A stretch of 64,000 bases of DNA from Eucalyptus grandis (GCF_016545825.1 NC_052617.1:4474001-4538000); one strand, 5' to 3'; positions 20,364 through 35,134 are shown, numbered from the stretch's first letter. Numbers and translations are program-made. Notes: generated by a model not told the origin, from the letters alone.

Positions 20364-23300
20364 TTAATCTGTTCTTTCTCTCGCCGATCTTCTTAAAGAG
20401 ACACCATTTTTCACATCATAAGAGCCATTCGACCAGGCTAATCTCTCCGAGTCAGTCTCTCTACATCTACTACTACTGCTGCTACTAGTTTCTAACTCAC
20501 TACGCCACTTAGTAATGTCCGAGTTCAAAAATTCATCACCTCCCAGACTGGAATCCAAACCGTATCTTTGAGATGGGCTCGTTTCAGCAAAACCCGAAGC
20601 ATGTCTCTCTGGATTGGCTAGTGGTGAGTGCCTCGAATAAAGGGGAGAGGAAGAAGAAGATGAAGTGTCAGAATCAGAGGAGTTCCTCCAAGAGCTGCTA
20701 CAACCTCGCACGGCATCAACGAATATATAATCTGAAAGGTCGTCTGTGCTGGCAGAATCTCGGGTCCCCTCTGTACTGCAAGATCCTTCATCTGAAGTGC
20801 TACTGAATAGGGAAGAACTGTCGCTCGAAGAATCTTCTTCCAGTATCCTTTGCAACTGATGGAACTTCGAATAGAAAGATTCAATGTTAGCCGAACCATC
20901 GGAAGACGTTGAATTGGGGTAAATATCACTGGAAAATCTTCCGGGCAGCTTAATGCTCAATGCAGCAATTTTCCCACTGTTTCTGCCAAGTGCTGCTTTA
21001 TGTTTTGGGTCCGTTGAGATTATTTTGTCTCTTATCGATCTGGGAGCCCGGGGTGAGCACCTATACAAGGTCAAAAATTCAACTAATTCAGCGATGTGCC
21101 ACTACCATAATTGTTCATCAAATGCCCAAATGCTCAAATGCATATAGAAATTATTACCTAGCATAGAGTAGCATGTATGCCCCCGTTGAGAGGACACTCT
21201 CAAGTTCCATCGGTGTTACCTATTCAAGAATAATCAAAGTACAGTCAAAACATAAGTTCTACGACAATTCAGTACCATCTATATTCTGCAACATGTAGAT
21301 AAGTTCAACAAACAGAATAAAGCTTCATACAGAGTAACAATTAGCTACTAAAACCATCAAGAAGCTCGTCAAAAGGCAGGCAATTGGTGAAAGCAACTAC
21401 AAGAAATCTTAAATAATTGTGGCAAAATAGCCATGCACCAAGCACATGTACATTTCCGAATGGTTAAAGGCACTGGATTTTATGTCAAGGACAATTCCAA
21501 ATGCAGATATTAAGTAAAAAGGTCAGAACATTCAGAACGTACCCAAATGCAATTCCATGAATCGATAGAAATTAGTTAAATGAAAAGGCAACATAAAATA
21601 ATGTTAAATTCTCCAGAGCAACGATGCATGGACGTACCGTGCTGTCATCAATCTTGAACCACTTGTTTTGAGGATTCTTAACATAGCACACATAATGACC
21701 AGAAACTGCAGCATTCATGACATCCAAGTGGACTATTACTCCATATAGTCTGTATATAGGCGATTTGTCACTAGTTCCACTGATATAAGGAGCCAAGTTG
21801 AGGATCTCTGGGAACCGAATCAACTTGTTGAGCTTTCCAAATTTTCCTGACTGTTATCAAAGAAAGGGATCAATTTTTCACACAAGAGTAGACCCAAGGA
21901 AATACACCAGTTGAAAGTACCATCAGTATGATTGATCAACTTTCGTCAGTACCTGAAACCGTTTTAATGCAATAGTAAGCACATTTGGAGCCTCCAATAT
22001 TGTCAATCTCTTTCTGGCCTTCTCATAGGATTTACACCTGATTAACATTAACAAAGTGAGTACAATCCCCAAAACCTGCTATGCAGATGTGAAAAAAGTA
22101 CTGATGGAATTAGATGAAGTGTCCATAGCATCGTACAGCATAAATAAATGAGACCAAATTTTAGCAGAATTGTAACAACAAAACAGTATTACATGCCCGT
22201 CACCATTTTAAATAGGGATTAACAACATTAAAGGCAAATAGCAGCGCACTTACGAGTGTGCTCTAAGGCCAGAGCATAGAAGCATATCAGCTCAAGGTTG
22301 ATACACAATGAAAGAATATCATACAAAGACCATTATGTTCATAATTAGTAAACAATATGATCCCTGACCAATCAATCATTGTACCCTTCTTGTTGATAAA
22401 GTTAATAGCACCTTCATATTCAGATGCAGAGCCAAAATGAAAAACCTATTTCATCTTCTTGAGGATAAACCAAAGCTACAATTTGTAAAAGAGGAATAGT
22501 CTTCCTAATAAGATCTATTTGTCCCTTAGTACACTATCCACTACCAAACTATAGACAAAAAAATTATGTCATCAAGACTGTTCTTGTGAGCTAATATGCC
22601 AACCTGCTGCAATAATACTTGTTTTCTCCATCCAGAGTCTCATTTTCGGTAAACCGACGAAGAGCTTGTTCCAAGGTTCCAATATCTCCCTCTATCTCAA
22701 CAGTTAGATCCATCATTCTTTCATGCCGCTCGGATTTTACTTGACACTTGGTGCACCTAATCTGCGGTTGACAGAGTTTTGGCCATATAAGAATTTTCAC
22801 ACACATGGTGCAGAGAAAAGTAAGTACTTTAATGGCTATAATTCAAAAAGAGAAAGGACTGGAAGGAAAATCTTGGTGAAAAGAGCATCAGCCCACCTTT
22901 GACCGAAGATAGCCGCCAAATGTCAATCCCATCAGAGTAGTTTCCTCTTCTGAAGAACCGGACTCCATCTCCACAGATTTCACAAGACAAATGGATTGCA
23001 TCGCATCAATGGCGCACCTGACATATTAAAATTGCTGAAGTTGGTATGCCAAAAAGAAAGAACTTCAAAATAGGAACAAGACAAGCATTTTCAGATCTAG
23101 AGTGGATGTTTTCAATAATACCTTAAAAATTCATGGGCGTCTTCCTCTCTCCCATTATGAAGCTGGCTTCCAATTTTCTGTAATTGGGATACGATCCTAA
23201 TTGGAGAAATTGGAGAGGTCCCTTCTTTGGCTTTTTGAATCAAGCTCTCAAATTCACACATGAAACACCACTCCTTCTTTAGACCTAACACAGTGAGACA

Positions 23301-26300
23301 GTCATTAGTATCACAATTCTCAATTAATCAAACATGCCAATGGACAATGTCTCAGTAACTTACAAAATTTTGAATGAAGTCCCTGGAGAAAATATGCCGT
23401 GAGAGGAGGAGTAAAAGCCACACATTGCAACACGGCATTAGCATAACAACTGCAGAAAACCACAAATAAAAATAGGCTACTTAAAGTATCTGTTAAAATT
23501 CTTAATATGGGGAAATAAAAAAAGGTGGTGGGGGGGACTAACTGAAACCCAGCCCTTTCAGAACATGGTAATTCTCAGCAAGAATCATTATTTATTGAGA
23601 TGATGAGCATATGCAGATGCTATTAAAATAATCACAAGACGCCAGACGGTGACTCCATAGCACAAAAACAAATCCCAAATGGTACATAGACATGCCTATG
23701 TCACAAGTATATAACTGGATATGTTCATTATAAAGAGCGCACTGAAAGATACCTGTTCCAATTATGCTAAAAATTTAGAGCTTTTTTAAGCAAAAGAGGA
23801 GCACAAGTGCAACATAAATGCATATTAATATGTTTTTTAAGGTCTTTTAATTTCTTAACAACATGAGTTTAAGAACATAACGGAATTTCCCAGATATCCA
23901 ATCAAATATCTCCCTCAGCTTATCTCAAGACACACAAAAACAAATAAAGCTTTAAGTTTTGCAAAATGAGAATGTCAATACTGAGACACGTGAACACAAA
24001 CTCACCAGAAAATGGAGAATATTAAAATGCGCAAGATATATATCTAATATACACCTGTATAGAAAAATTATCCTCCTCCAAAAGTCGATCAAAAACATGT
24101 TGGTGCTACTTGATCAAAGTAACAGATAGTTGCTACATCAACATTCAGAGCCAAATCTACCACATTGCTTCGAAAATTGTTATTGATTGATAAGTTTACT
24201 TTCTAAAGTTATGAATCTTTTCAACTAACCTGTTCCCACAATTCACAAAACCACATGGGAGCAATTCCACCTCTTTCCATGTATAAAGCTTGACAAAAAG
24301 ATCATAAGGAAAGAGCCCCTGCAAAGTAAAAGAAATGTAAATGCAGTTCACGGCATTATAACAGATATCCACAATAAGTAAAAGCAATTCATAATTATTG
24401 TCGAACCTTGTCATTGTATTTTCCAAATCCATCACCTCCATCTCCGCCCAGATATCGTTTGGACAACACAGATCCTTTCGATTGGTCTCCAGCAGTATCA
24501 ATAGATGACTTTACATTTTGCAGAGCCTTTAAAGAACAAGCTGCCGACTGAGAGGGTAAAGCAACACTCTGTTTAACTTTGGCACTTTCAGCCTTATTGA
24601 CAGTTGGAATCGGATGCCTAACACCAACAGTAGAAGCATCTCTTCTTGAAGTATATTCCTGTCTGTAAGGAGCTCCATCAGAAACAGAAATGGTGTCATC
24701 ATCCCCTATGCGACTAGATCTCTCACAGTTCAAAGGTGGTGATTTGCTAGCACTCAAACTGCCTTTTACCACTTTCCCCAATAAAGTAGGTTCCTTGTCA
24801 AACTCGTTCTGAGGAAGAGCATCACGAGACACGGAGTGTTCTTCTTCAAACCCTTTGCCACGCAAGACCTGTTCATTACTTTGGAACTTACTAGAGGAGA
24901 AGAGCATGTGAGATTGAGAAGATACTTCACTTGAATTGGCATTATTAAACTTGGGTGGCAGAGTTCTATCTGAGATGACACTTTGCTTCTCAGCAGGATC
25001 CACAACACCCTGCCAAAAATTAGGAGAGTTCACAGATGGCTCAACCATCTGATCACTAGGCCTTTTGATACTTCCACCTTTTATATCCCATCGTTCTTGC
25101 ACATCATTGCAGCCACGCTTCTTATTTGACTCGCCCAAAGTAGCGCTATGGACTGCACCAACTAAACTTGCAAATTTTGGAGAGGGTGGCTTAGCATCAT
25201 CTCTAGTATCATCACAAATAGCATCAGGCATGTTCTGTCCAACATTAGATGATCTATACTCATCTGAACTCCCGGAATCACCTGAACTAACACTTTCACG
25301 TGTTGAAACATCATCAGATAATTCATTACTGGCAGTGGAGGCAGAGAATCCAGAAAATTTGGTACTTGAAGAATCAGAAAGATAACTTTCCGACTCAACT
25401 TTGATACTGCTATCTTTGTCAGGTGATGTGCTTGTAGAGCATTTACTGTCTGCCAACGTTGGTTCATCAACAAAACCTTCAGTAGATTTTGTAGCATCTC
25501 CAAATGCACTCCCAAGTTTATTTTCATAATCTACATCTTCCTCAAATCCTGTGACCTTTGGATTATAGTCATTCCCAGGCTCAGGAGCACGGCATTCTTC
25601 CTTATGACCTTGTCGCCAGTGAATGATTTGACACTTACCAGAACTGAAAGAAGGCAAATTAAACACATGTTACAACTATGAGGAAGAACCCTCTATAGAT
25701 GAGATATTTCATAGAATTGCAAGCACATTCACACGAAGTAAAAAGAATATTTTCAAATTAAATTTAATAAAGATGGATATAACATTATCATCTCTAGTTG
25801 GCAACATGATTTAAGTTCCACTTTCAAATCACAAAATCTTGACTAGCTAAAACAAAAATTGGGGATACAATTTCTATAAGCAGCAATAAAGTAGTTGTGG
25901 CTACAAAAAACACCACCGCCCATGAGGGCAACCAAAGAAGATCTGTCTAAAGTCAGCTTATAATCTGCCTACTGAAACCAGCACGAACCAGCAAAACATA
26001 AATATCGATAAATTCTAACTAAAACAAAGAAATTGGTGATAGAATTTCTTGAATCTTGAAGCAGCTTCGAAGTAGCTACGGCTACAAAAGCGCCACCATT
26101 GATGAGAGGCCTAAAGGCAGCTTATAATCTGCCTATTGATATCAGCATGAACCAGAAAAGTATAGACATCTTACAGATACGAAGATTCCCATGAAATCCG
26201 CATAATCCCAAAACTTGTAGCATGTTAAATAGGACATGATGCATGCAAAACTTATACTACCCAAGATTGTCTCAGCACACTGCAGGCTTCACATATGAAC

Positions 26301-26987
26301 ATAAGATGGATTTCTTGCCCATTAAACGGGGCATGGCAACAAAATAGAACTCACTGCAGAGGAACCTTTTTCTCTGCATTTGTAGATCTAATTATTGAGC
26401 CAAAATATGATGAAAGAAAAAATCGCTATCTGCACGACCTTCACAGTTGCAAACTATTCTTGAGGGGAAAAAGCAAAAATCTCATTCAGCTTCGCCAGCA
26501 ATCTGTGCATGTATGCCATGTTTCCAGTCCTAAAAAAAAATTACTCCTACAACGAAAATAAGCGCAACAAAACCTTGCCACATTCTCAAAACCTAACATT
26601 AAGGTCAAAAGTATTCCCACAGGGTTCCAAAATCAACGCTTTGCCCAGCAACCGAAAAGAAAAGAACAGAAAACCGCCGCAAGATCAAAAATTGACGCAC
26701 CAGTATCGCACCGCCTTGCAGCGGGCGCATCGCGTGGTCGTCGGGGAGTAGCAGATGGCGCACTGATAGCCCCGGGGAGCCGAGAACGCGCCGTAACCGA
26801 CGGAGGCCTCGCGCTCGGCCCTCGCGGCCTCCTCCGAGGCCAACACGAGCAGCCGCTTAATCTCGCGGCTCCGCTCCACCGACTGGCGCCACTTCCTCCG
26901 GATCACGAGCCCGAACACCAGCGGGACCAGCCCGCAGACGCAGAGGACGAGCCCCCGAGCGAGCCCTAGATCCCACGCCACGACCAT
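20364..26987 (-). CDS. UBP16: Ubiquitin carboxyl-terminal hydrolase, UBP16-like, with MYND zinc finger (11 exons)
   Basis: Cysteine protease that removes ubiquitin from proteins. Exons from 5' to 3': 26701-26987, 24407-25643, 24230-24318, 23364-23449, 23122-23284, 22897-23017, 22604-22761, 21953-22037, 21638-21850, 21158-21219, 20364-21060. They sum to 3198 nt, 1065 residues, with GT-AG borders and consistent phases. Arabidopsis UBP16 is about 1008 residues. Residues 4-28 are hydrophobic (probable membrane anchor), followed by VIRRKWR and an EEAARAEREAS helix. The MYND finger (residues 76-113) is split by intron 1; its ligands are C76, C79, C87, C90, C96, C100, H109 and C113. A long Ser-rich low-complexity region follows (exon 2). 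The USP catalytic core starts near residue 509: Cys box CGFVNCGNSCYANAVLQC with nucleophile C539; CTKC zinc pair in exon 7; His box SGHYVCYVKN with H794; FKIDDST with D810/D811. The tail is Ser-rich. No lesion was seen; the gene looks functional. Confidence 0.92.
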
Positions 26988-29720
26988 TTATCGCGCTCAC
27001 CCCGCACCCAACGCGCACGTAGCGAGTCCCAGAATCCCTAACCTCCTAATCGCGTGGAGACACATAGATTCCTCCTCCCCGGGGTGGGGGAGAATTCCGG
27101 CGGATCGGCGGGGCCGGCGAGCGCGCGCCGATCGACGATGCGGGATCGAGCCTTCCGATCGGGGGCGGGAGGAATTCCCCAGGGATTGCAATGCTTCGCA
27201 AGCGCTCCTTCGCCAGCTGAAGAAGGAAGTGAGGGTCGGAAGTCCAAGCGGGGCTGCTGGATTCGGACAGAGGAGAGAGAAATTCTCGTCGTCCTCGTTG
27301 TCGGAAGTAATTTAGGGATTTCGGAGGTGCTGGTTTTCCAAGGGGGTAGAGAGAGACAGACAGAGAGATGAGTCCGTGTGAAGGCGGTAGGAATAATTTT
27401 TCCGGGAAACGGAATCGGAAATGTTTCCCGATTTATTTTTTTCCTTTTTCTTTTTTTTTTTCTTTTCTTTTTTGCTGTGTATATTTTCCGTACGCTTTTA
27501 AAATTAATATTCGGGAACGTTAGAAATAAGCGATTGACGGGGGAGGGGAAAGGAATTTTCCTGCCATCGGGAAACGAGCGCCCCCGTCCCCTCCCTCCCT
27601 CGCATCGATATATTCTCGGCCCGGTCTGTTCCGGTTCGTTTGGACCGGTCATTTGTCGTTTCTTGTTTCGATTTTTTCTCTTTCTTCTTCTTTTTTTTTT
27701 CCTTCCTCTAGGACCTAAGTAAGTCCTTAAATTACTTTAACTGAACTCTAGGACGTGAAACTACAGAAGTATTCGCTCCTAAGTGGGGAAAATAAACATA
27801 CATTTGGGAACTTTTGGAATCTATTAAGTGGGGCTAATATAATAACTTCTCGAGCTTGGGGTGAGGAGATGGAACTTGCAAAGATTCTTATTGAATTGAG
27901 TTGTGATTTTAATAGTGTCTTTAATCAACTTGTTGCCCCAATACCCTAGGTCAAAGCCTTAAGAATGGGGAAAATCACCTAAAAAAGTCAATTCCTAATT
28001 TCTTTTTCTATTCCATTTTTACTTGTTTTAGATGTGGTTATAAATTGGCAAGCAAAAGTGTGGGGATTTAGAGCGGCCCTTTTGCACTATCGAGCGAAAC
28101 AATATCATATTGTCAATTTAGCAAACGAGATAATCAAAGTTAACATTTCATAAATTACGAGGTTTTTTGTTCTTATGAGGCAGTTTTGACGAGTATAAAT
28201 TAAGTGATGGTCGTGAGTTAGAATTATAATATAAAGTGATTTGATGATAAAAAAAAATATCTTAAATCTTTTTTTTTTAAATTGCAAGGTCTCCTAATTT
28301 TATATGAAACAATGTCAAGGCTGGAGAGCATGAGGATCACCACTTGCAATCATCATTTGCAGGCTAAAAGGAAAATGATCTAATTATAGTGAGATGATTC
28401 AAGTTTGCTTTTTAAGAAATTTGAGTTTCTCTTTTGTATGTGGATAAATTGCATCACAGTAAAAGTCACACGACTTAGAATAGCCATATTTTCATACTTA
28501 AATTAAATGGCTAATTAAGTATAATTGAGTTTTACCTTTGAAAACCAAGAGCTCTCCTACATTTTACTTATTATCCAATACCAGGAATGAAACTGCAAGG
28601 CAGTTGGCCTCTTTTTAGGGGAACTGGTGGTGTAAAGACATACGATAATATTAGAGTAAACCTGAAATTTCACTCGATGCCCTGTGATAAGAAGCACCAC
28701 GAACAAAATTAATGGTCGGCAAACCCGAGAATGCATGAATTTGCATGTTTATGCAATGCAATGATTGAAACTAATTGGTCGTGCAGGATTGCTAAATGCA
28801 ACGTGCATTCAAAAATCAAAATAGTCTAGGGCTAGCTATCAAGATTATTAGGAGTGATGGCTATATCAATTATTATAGAACTAGAGCTGCATGATGGAGA
28901 TTTGACTCGTGGCACTTAACTTGACCTATTTAGTCAATTATCTCACGTAGGAACATGATTCCACCTATATTCTTCTTTTCAATTAATAATTACCTAGTTT
29001 TTTTTTTGGTCGAATAATAATTACCTAGCTAGATTATTATAATCCGAACCTTTTTTCCTTGAGGTACATCCATCATCACAACTACTACTGAACCACCTAA
29101 TAGAGTAAATTTTTTCTGGTAAGTGGAGGAAGGCAACATATAAAATGAGCACGTGACTAGGTGAAGAAAATGGTATAACGTGGATAGAAAATCCGCATAT
29201 GAGCAAGCATTAAAATATAATATTTGGATAATTAAGATGCCGATTTTGCCGTAAGGTCAATTTAATGTTCTGAACTTGGCGACCTCTCAAGGTAGATCAA
29301 ACACGCAATTGAAATTAACAAGGCGTTCGACTGAGTCTAGAAAAATAAGGTACGAACCATGGGATTAGCTAAACCATATTTCGCACGCAACAAAGTCTTT
29401 ATCAAGTGTGAAATTCCATGCGCATGTGATGTAATCCTCAGCATTCTGACACAAACAAAGGGAAAATAATAAATAAAATGGATAAGGACATTTTCCGGAC
29501 CACAAAATTGAAAAAAAAATAAATAAACTGAAGATGTGTGTACGTCTATGCATGTGATTATTCTGTCACTCCAACCAATCATTCTCCTGCTTTTCCCCAC
29601 TAGAATTATAGCGAGATCTGAATCCCATGGCCCCTTTCTGATCTTGATCCGATCATAATAATTGAGAATTATGCGTCATCCTCAGTTAATCACGCCAACA
29701 TATTTTCGGCCCGAAAGAAA
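26988..29720. other. UBP16 promoter side and intergenic stretch
   Basis: Immediately upstream of the UBP16 start codon the DNA is GC-rich (about 26990-27250), with a GA-rich patch near 27340-27368 and pyrimidine/T-rich tracts at 27427-27470 and 27680-27705. This is probably its leader and promoter. Overlapping open frames on both strands (27038-27652, 27378-27722) are low-complexity and not called. Beyond 27800 the sequence is A/T-rich with no recognised gene. Confidence 0.4.
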
Positions 29721-29991
29721 GAAAAAATCACGCCGACATAGCTGGAAGAAAAAAAAGAGAGAGAAAAGAAGAAAGAAATTCGAATTTTCAAAGTTTAGAA
29801 CGTTCATTCAAGGAAAAAATGGCGTTAACCAATTTTGAGGGACACCCTTTAGACCAAAGAAAAAATCACACTGAAGTAGCTCGGAAAACAAAAAGAAGAA
29901 GAAATAAATTGGAATTTTTAAAGTTTAGAACGTACATATCTCGAGGAAAAAATGGCGTTAACCAATTTTGAGGGACACTCTTTAAACCAAA
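29721..29991. repeat. Tandem duplication of about 135 bp (two diverged units)
   Basis: Unit 1 spans 29721-29858 and unit 2 spans 29859-29991. Both run from GAAAAAATCAC through AAAGTTTAGAACGT and AAAAAATGGCGTTAACCAAT to TTTTGAGGGACAC. They differ by substitutions and small indels in the purine-rich middle. No coding role is seen. Confidence 0.75.
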
Positions 29992-30028
29992 CTAGCTAAT
30001 CCTAATTATGATTTTTGTCCCTCAAAAA

Positions 30029-30031
30029 AAT

Positions 30032-30062
<31 letters not shown>

Positions 30063-30092
30063 TACCATCACTATTATTATTATTATTATATA
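30029..30092. repeat. (ATT)n microsatellite, imperfect
   Basis: A run of ATT/TTA triplets of about 60 bases, interrupted by ACTATTACCATCACT, followed by TATATA. It is a simple repeat at the edge of an A/T-rich repeat. Confidence 0.85.
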
Positions 30093-33000
30093 TAGAATAA
30101 ATATCATGAAAAATCATAAATTTATATATTTATGATAAATTTACCATATGTCATTTTCAATTGAATTTTATTATCAAATTGATGAATTAAATTATATGAC
30201 AAATTGGCATACCAATTTAGAGTTTTACTTTTCGTTCGTAATATGTGTATTAATTTATAATTTTTCGTTGCATTATTTTAATTTAATAAAAATTAATGAA
30301 AGGTAAATTTGCTACGAATATATATTATAGTGATTAATAAATTAATTTGGAGTATTTTCGTCATATATGTATACTAATTTAAAAATTTTCGTAATATTAA
30401 CATGTACATCAAAAAATATAAATGTGTCATTGTCATAGGGCATGTTTAACTTCTCGTCGGGGGTATAAACCAAGGCGCAAGCAATCGCTCGGCAGGGCCC
30501 GACGTCAAACCGTGGGGCTTCCAAACTTTTCGACAGCGACAAGCCGGGGTTAGGCAGGGCGAAGTTAATTTAGGAATAAATTAAATTTGTCTTGTCCTTG
30601 TCTTGTCGGGATTAATTCTAGATAAGGACAAGGAATTATTTAAAACATCGTCATCATAAAAAATCCTTGTCCTGAAGATCGACGGCCTCGGAGAGAGGTT
30701 CCGTTCCGCGGATGCCACCCAAGTCAAAAGTCTGGACTCGGGAGCCTGTCGTTGTCCGGCGATCGACGGCTCTGATTCGCTCTCAGGTCTACATTTGTTT
30801 TACACCTTAGGAAGGACGCACGGCGTGTCGGAACGGCCTGCCGTCTCGAATTTGCCTTCCTTGGGAAGGAAGGAGGAGGTGTGCGTATAAACTAATGCGC
30901 CGTGAATGGGAGACTTTTTGAATTACTTTAATCGACCTGAAAAGATGGATTCCTTTACTTAAAAAGAACTGAGGTCATCAAAAATTCAAAATTAATGCAT
31001 TCATGATAAATTCATCTCACCACTAAAAATCTTAGTACATTTATGATAAATATACATTCCATTATATTTAATTAATATCATATAAAATCATAAATTAGTA
31101 TATCCATGACATTCTTTAATTGTCACGTGCCATCAAATTCAGTAATTTAAGTTAAAATTTAATGAAAATTAATAGAGGATAAATTTATCATAAATATATT
31201 GATTTTTGATAAATTTGTTATTGTTATATCAATTTGGGGCTTTCGTGATATTAATCCATTTAGAAATAATTGTAGCTATAGGGGAGATGCCGACCAGATG
31301 GCATTGGGTTTACTTACGTACGGACAAGGGTTACCTCTCAATCTGATCAAAGACGGGTCTTGTTGTGCAGATCGTGAGCAAGTTGGGTACCTGTCGATGC
31401 GTCTTTGTTAGGTCGCCTCACCGGCTTGACTAATTAATTTCGACAAGCAAAAGAAGGGGAAGAAATTGAATCACGGGAGAGAGGGGAAAAAATGGCGTCA
31501 AAGTGAAGCAATATGTACGTGCGATATAAGTTGGAAAATGGGGATGGGCCATGCGGGACGATGTTGGTGGACAAGAGTCATGGTCAAGACAGCGATATAG
31601 GAAGCTGCTTGGAAGGAGGGGTAAAGAATTTCATTTGAGTGCTCGGTGTTCACAATCACAAAAGTCTAATGCGAGCTTTGGATCTTCCCACAACCCCTTT
31701 TTAGCTGCGATCCATGAATGGTTATATATATGTTGCCGATGTTTTATTGCTCATGCGTCGCATCAGTCGGCATTAAATATGAAAATCGATAGCTAGTGGT
31801 AGATAAGATCAATGTAATCTCATCATGTATTATCCCTTTCGTGCAGTAAATATTGACCAACATCTTGTGTACAACTCATTTTGTTAAGGAGAATAACTCG
31901 AAATATATCAAAATTTCTAGCTTTCAAGTATTAAATGTGTTCTTCCTCCAAAACAACAAAACACGATCATAGGGCCACATGCACACGATTATGTGCGAAC
32001 GCGGGAAATTGGCTGACATTGAACAGTATTTATTGATCGTTGCCAAATTTTGTCTTTACAAAATGACCCATCGCTTTCACGACATCATCGGGAAAGCACA
32101 AGTGTGCGAGCGATAAAGATGTTTTACCGCATTCGTGCTGCCATTGTCAAAGGCGATCATCCCAAACATACTAGCTCGGATTCTAACTAAGGCCACCCAC
32201 TTTGGAAATTTTACAGCAAGCCAAGGACTCCTTTTTACCCACTTCCACTTTCGCACTCCATCCCATATATTCTTCCCGTGAGCCGCCAGAGGTCATCAGT
32301 ACGGATATGTGCTCGAATGCTCTCTCTTTCTCATTAAAAAACCCTAGCTACATGCAACAAAAGGACGCAATGGTTAAACTCGGAAGGCCCCACGGTGGAT
32401 TTTGCTTCGATTTTCTGCTCGTACTGATCAGCCAACTCGGGTTGGTGTGGATGGGTTTGCAACTTAGGTTGACCCCGCGGGAGATCCTAATCTCTCTATT
32501 CCTCAAACTTTATTCTCAAGCAAAACCATCTTTTTAAGACAAGGGGGAACGCGCACCGAAAGCCCAAAAGTGGCCAAAAGGAGTAGATTTCATTTGGTTT
32601 TGTCTCATAATGCAGAAACTCTTGCAATTTGTTAGCCAACCCCACTCATACCATGCTTAGTATTCTGCATATATAGGCTCTCTAGGCCCTAAAGCGTGAT
32701 GCCACGAACGAGGAAGGAGACAATGGAACTGAGGCTGTCGTTGCCTCTTCTCTGCGCCGGGAGAAAGCCCACCTCATGGCTGACGCCGAATTGCATATTC
32801 AAATGCCATCCGTCGTGGCTAGTGGGATTAGACTAAGGGGGTTCGTGGGTTTATAGTTGGACGTCCAGCCATTGACTTTGTCTGTTGTTTCGTCTTTCTT
32901 CTTCTTGGAATGTGCAAAAGGGCGAAGGGAAACCACAAAATCTAACGAATGGACAAAGAAATTGTGCACGTTGTGATGTTGTTTCGCATATTTAGGTTGG

Positions 33001-34057
33001 TTAGTATATGGAAATATGGGGTCCTTGTTTGGAATATTCCTTCGTCATATGCCTAATCGACTACGATCCAAAATGTGCCGAGAGACAGTTGCCGAGAGGT
33101 TTACAGGATGTCGACCACATAGTTTGTTCCCCTCTCTCTCTCTCGGGGCGAGACTCGGCAATGCAACTATTGGTAAGGCAATGTGAATTCCATGCATGAA
33201 TCATGAGATCTTGACTTGTCTGAGCACAACTAGCTGGTTAGGATCACATCGGGTGGGAGTAAATTCTCCCCGGTCCCTTCTCGGCTCTAGTAATTTGTTG
33301 CATGAAACATTAGAAGAAAAGGAATACTAGATATACGTAACGATGTCCTGCCACATTGGAGTCTAGAAGGTCATGCTTGAGAGGATCTTATGATATCGAA
33401 TCATAAGAAGAAAAACATTTCATGCGATAGCAGCTGGGGGAGGTGATTCAACAAACCTCTCCAATAAGTCTCCAAAATCAACCTTTGAGCATCCATTTTC
33501 TGACTAAAAAATGAAGACCTTTGAACATTCTGCTAGAACAACAGTGGACTATAGTGCTTCTGAAGGGACAACATATGGTTCACAGCTGTTGAAGGATTCG
33601 TCAGGTATCCATGAGTCCAAACAGAAGGCATTGCTAGAAAAAGTATACGTCGCAGAATTTGACCGCTGTGTTCTTTTGAATTATCGTAAGAGCAGTCTTT
33701 GCATGGGCATTCCAGAAGGAATTTCAGGGGCCAGGCAACTCGAAATAGTGTATAATGTTAGAATATTTAACTATTTAATTCACCTTTGTATGATATGTAA
33801 ATAAAAAGTTATGAGTTTGGATCTTTTTAAGACCTCTTATTTGTCTCCCGTATTATTTGTTTTCAGGATTAGTCTCGGGCAAAAGTTCACAACCTATGCA
33901 TGAGGAGGACATCAGAATATTTAAATATTAAATAATTATACATCCTAATAGTTTAAATTCTCAGAGTAATTGACTATGTTCCCATAAAATTTTGCATAGA
34001 TAGGCATAACCAACAAGATTTGCTTAATGGAACAGAACATGTGTTTGTGGTTTTAGG
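30093..34057. other. A/T-rich intergenic stretch with degenerate repeat copies
   Basis: Segments at about 30100-30420 and 30975-31260 share phrases such as TTTATGATAAATTTA and ATATCAT(A/G)AAAAATCATAAA, and look like degraded copies of one A/T-rich repeat. A similar phrase recurs near 60620-60740. Frames at 32202-32537, 31551-31796 and 33511-33804 have no recognisable domains. No RNA gene was found. Confidence 0.35.
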
Positions 34058-35134
34058 CTAAGCTATGTTTGGACGTAGGAAGGGAAGAGAAAATGGAAAG
34101 AAATTTGTCAAAATTTTTAGATTTTCCTCTACTTTCTAGCGTGAAAATTTCATAATTTTATAAATTTTTCACCCAAACTTTCATTACCCTCACTTTCTCT
34201 TAGTATACAACCACAGATTTTTGTTCAATACCCAACCCATGCTAAGAGCCACACCCCATAAATTTCAACTTCTATTTTACCCAACTCGCTCATTAACGAG
34301 GAATTTGAGCCTAGGAATGTAAGGTGAGCTTCCTAATAAAACTGTGGAGAGTTCACAATAGAGGATCGATCAATTATTTGAAAGTGTCGGAACTTTCATT
34401 CTTTAAAGAGGCACAACCTCAATAACCTGAGGCCAGGAGCAAGGGACCCTAGCCATAGGCTAGGTCCGGCCTAGATGGACTTGGGCTCAAGCACCAAAGA
34501 CTTGAGTCCGAGTGTAGGGGATCTGAGCACAAACATTGGAGTCCTGGGCTTGGGCAATGGGATTTGGGCCAGAGTGCAAATAATACGAGAATAGGCATCT
34601 GGGCTTGACTTCTATGGACTCGAGTCAAGGTGTTGGGACTTGGGCACGGGCATTGGTGACTCAAGTGCTCGAGACCTAAGCATGCACACTATGGTCTCAA
34701 GCCTTGCCCCTAGGACCCAAGCCCGAACTCCATGATCTCGAGCACGGCATGGATGGACTGAGCCCGGGCGATGGGGACCCAAACACAGGCATCGGGGTCT
34801 TGGGGACATGTGCTAAGGTATTAACCCTATTTTTTTTTTTATGGACCAAGCCTAGGCATAAGCACTAGGGTCCTAAGCCCATGTGCTAGTGTCCATTGGG
34901 GAGCAGGGTACAGGCACTGGAGTCTTGGGCTTGCCCTCTTTGGACCCAAGCTTGACCTTAATGAATATAAACTCATTGTCAAGAACTCGGGGACGGTATT
35001 GGGATTTTTGTACCCAAACGTAGTAGAGTCTTTTGTATATATATTGATATCTACTCATATTTTGAAAATTATTTCTTTGAATTTAAGCATAAGTCTTCTA
35101 TTGACACATATTTTTAAAGAATCCAAACGCTTAG
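34058..35134. mobile_element. Foldback-like element with the same minisatellite core type as 16510-17530
   Basis: The left end (CTAAGCTATGTTTGGACG at 34058) pairs with the reverse complement of the right end (CTAAGCGTTTGGATTC, right border about 35134). The interior, about 34425-34985, is a degenerate tandem array with GGACTTGGGC, CCCAAGC, GGCATTGG and GGGTCCTAAG motifs, very like the array at 16740-17345. No protein is encoded; frames inside are repeat artefacts. Target duplication was not determined. Confidence 0.5.
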
